Assembly (NCBI GenBank): GCA_947565475.1
Contig: CANOGI010000118.1
Location: 1-7,004, forward strand
From: an uncultured Eubacteriaceae bacterium
Lineage (GTDB): Bacteria; Bacillota; Clostridia; Lachnospirales; CAG-274
Direction: 5' to 3'
DNA: 7,004 nt
Each line of letters starts with the position of its first letter. The stretch's first letter is position 1. The position numbers and the translations under genes were made by a program. The notes under the pieces were generated by a model. That model was not told the DNA's origin. It did not search any database and worked only from the letters and a program-made list of their open reading frames with translations. Below, in pieces: positions 5,511-7,004 of the stretch.

Positions 5511-7004
5511 ATGTTAGGCGTTGTGAAAAAAATTTTTGGCAGTTACAGTGACAAGGAATTAAAAAGAATTATGCCCATTGTTGATAAAATTGAAAGTCTT
5601 GAGGAGGATATTTCAAAATTATCAGATGAACAGCTTAAAGAGAAAACAGATGAATTTAAAAAAAGGTATCAGGATGGGGAAAGTTTAGATGATCTTTTGC
5701 CTGAGGCTTTCGCTGTGGTTAGAGAAGCGGGTAAAAGAGTTCTCGGAATGAGGCATTTCCGTGTGCAGCTTATTGGAGGTATTATTTTACATCAGGGTCG
5801 TATCGCTGAGATGAAAACAGGAGAGGGTAAAACTTTGGTTTCTACTCTGCCCGCTTATCTTAACGCTTTGACTGGAGAGGGCGTTCATATCGTTACGGTA
5901 AATGATTATCTCGCTAAGCGTGACGCTGAATGGATGGGACAAATTCATGAGTTTTTAGGACTTACTGTCGGCGTTATTCTTCATGATATGGAACAAGAGG
6001 AAAGACAGGCGGCGTATGCCTGCGATATTACTTACGCTACCAACAACGAGCTTGGCTTTGATTATCTTAGAGATAATATGGTTGTTTATGAGAAAAATCT
6101 TGTTCAAAGAAATTTGACTTACGCTATAATTGACGAGGTTGATTCTGTTCTTATTGACGAGGCGAGAACTCCTCTTATTATTTCTGGAAGCAGCGGTAAA
6201 TCTACTATGCTTTATAAGGTTGCAGATTCTTTCGCGAAAACTCTTACCAAAGGTCGTATATTAAATGAGGACGAGGCTTTAAATCCTCTTAATCATGTAG
6301 AGATTCAAGAAGAGGGCGATTACGTAATTGATGAGAAAGGAAAGACTGTTTCTCTTACTCAAGAGGGTATTAAAAAAGCCGAGAGATATTTTAATATTGA
6401 GAATCTTGCCGACCCTGACAATATGGAAATCCTTCATCACATAAATAACGCTCTCAAAGCTAATTATAATATGTTCGCCGACAGGGATTATGTTGTTAAG
6501 GATGATGAGATTATTATAGTTGATGAGTTTACGGGGCGTATGATGACAGGACGTCGTTATTCCGACGGTTTGCATCAAGCCATTGAGGCGAAAGAGGGCG
6601 TTGTTGTAAATAAGGAAAGCAAAACTCTCGCCACGATTACTTTCCAGAACTTTTTTAATAAATATGGGAAAAAGTGCGGTATGACAGGTACGGCTCTCAC
6701 AGAAGAAGGAGAGTTTAGACATATTTACGGTATGGACGTTATTGTTATTCCAACGAATATGCCTGTAATCAGAAAAGACCACACAGATGTTGTATATAGA
6801 AACGAGAAAGCTAAATATAAAGCTGTTATAGAGGAAATTAAAAAATCTCATGAAAAGGGACAGCCTGTTTTAGTAGGTACGATTACTATTGATAAATCGG
6901 AACTTATAAGCTCAATGCTAAAAAAAGAGGGTATTAGACATCAGGTTCTTAACGCTAAATATCACGAGAAAGAAGCGGAAATTGTAGCTTTGGCGGGTGA
7001 AAAA
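5511..7004 (+). CDS. secA: Preprotein translocase ATPase subunit SecA, 3' end outside window
   Basis: ATPase motor that pushes unfolded preproteins through the SecYEG channel. The window holds its first 498 codons, with no stop; full-length SecA is usually about 800-930 residues. The N-terminal helix LGVVKKIFGSYSDKEL is typical. The helicase-like motor shows MRHFRVQLIGG, Walker A MKTGEGKT (101-108), the segment NELGFDYLRDN (about 179-189), and Walker B with DEVD (208-211), then DEARTPLIISG. The preprotein cross-linking domain follows (about 220-370), with VDEFTGRMMTGRRYSDGLHQAIEAKEGV near its end, then GMTGTA (390-395) and the start of nucleotide-binding domain 2. This is the housekeeping SecA1 type, not the shorter SecA2. 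The C-terminal domains and any zinc-binding tail lie beyond the edge. The 492-nt gap upstream indicates its own promoter, independent of the prkC-thiN cluster. Confidence 0.98.
   Translation, partial: MLGVVKKIFGSYSDKELKRIMPIVDKIESLEEDISKLSDEQLKEKTDEFKKRYQDGESLDDLLPEAFAVVREAGKRVLGMRHFRVQLIGGIILHQGRIAEMKTGEGKTLVSTLPAYLNALTGEGVHIVTVNDYLAKRDAEWMGQIHEFLGLTVGVILHDMEQEERQAAYACDITYATNNELGFDYLRDNMVVYEKNLVQRNLTYAIIDEVDSVLIDEARTPLIISGSSGKSTMLYKVADSFAKTLTKGRILNEDEALNPLNHVEIQEEGDYVIDEKGKTVSLTQEGIKKAERYFNIENLADPDNMEILHHINNALKANYNMFADRDYVVKDDEIIIVDEFTGRMMTGRRYSDGLHQAIEAKEGVVVNKESKTLATITFQNFFNKYGKKCGMTGTALTEEGEFRHIYGMDVIVIPTNMPVIRKDHTDVVYRNEKAKYKAVIEEIKKSHEKGQPVLVGTITIDKSELISSMLKKEGIRHQVLNAKYHEKEAEIVALAGEK

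Noticed and set aside
6279..6851. 190-codon open frame on the - strand inside secA
   Set aside because: It lies wholly opposite conserved SecA coding sequence, is rich in Phe, Ile and Asn as expected from an antisense reading of AT-rich codons, and resembles no family I know.

Overview
The window looks like a stretch of core chromosome from a low-GC, Gram-positive member of the Bacillota, most likely a clostridial lineage. The DNA is AT-rich, the Shine-Dalgarno sites are strong (AAGGAGG, GAGGTGA, AAGAGGTG), and all genes lie on the + strand. The gene order PASTA Ser/Thr kinase - rsgA - rpe - thiN is the one known from Bacillus (prkC-rsgA/cpgA-rpe-thiN) and many relatives. I cannot name the genus from the sequence alone.

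Layout. Positions 1-2042 hold a PrkC/Stk-type membrane kinase; its first residues lie before the window. After a 159-nt gap come rsgA (2202-3068), rpe (3080-3748) and thiN (3748-4395). The last three are tightly packed: the rpe ribosome binding site overlaps the rsgA stop, and rpe and thiN share one base (TAATG). A 203-nt gap with a probable weak terminator hairpin separates thiN from a stand-alone VOC/glyoxalase-fold gene (4599-5018). A 492-nt AT-rich non-coding stretch follows, and then the first 498 codons of secA, which runs off the right edge.

How the genes relate. The kinase senses cell-wall fragments through its PASTA repeats and, in relatives, phosphorylates factors in growth, translation and wall metabolism. 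RsgA is a GTPase that matures the 30S subunit. Rpe serves the pentose phosphate pathway. ThiN makes thiamine pyrophosphate, the cofactor of transketolase in that same pathway. SecA is the preprotein translocase motor and is a separate unit. The VOC gene does not belong to the conserved cluster and may be a later arrival.

I found no new multi-gene system, CRISPR array, transposase, tRNA or rRNA. The least explained part is the 5019-5510 gap. It carries a perfect 16-bp inverted repeat, plus a second near-perfect pair of inverted 16-mers about 290 bp apart that could mark a small decayed or non-autonomous element.
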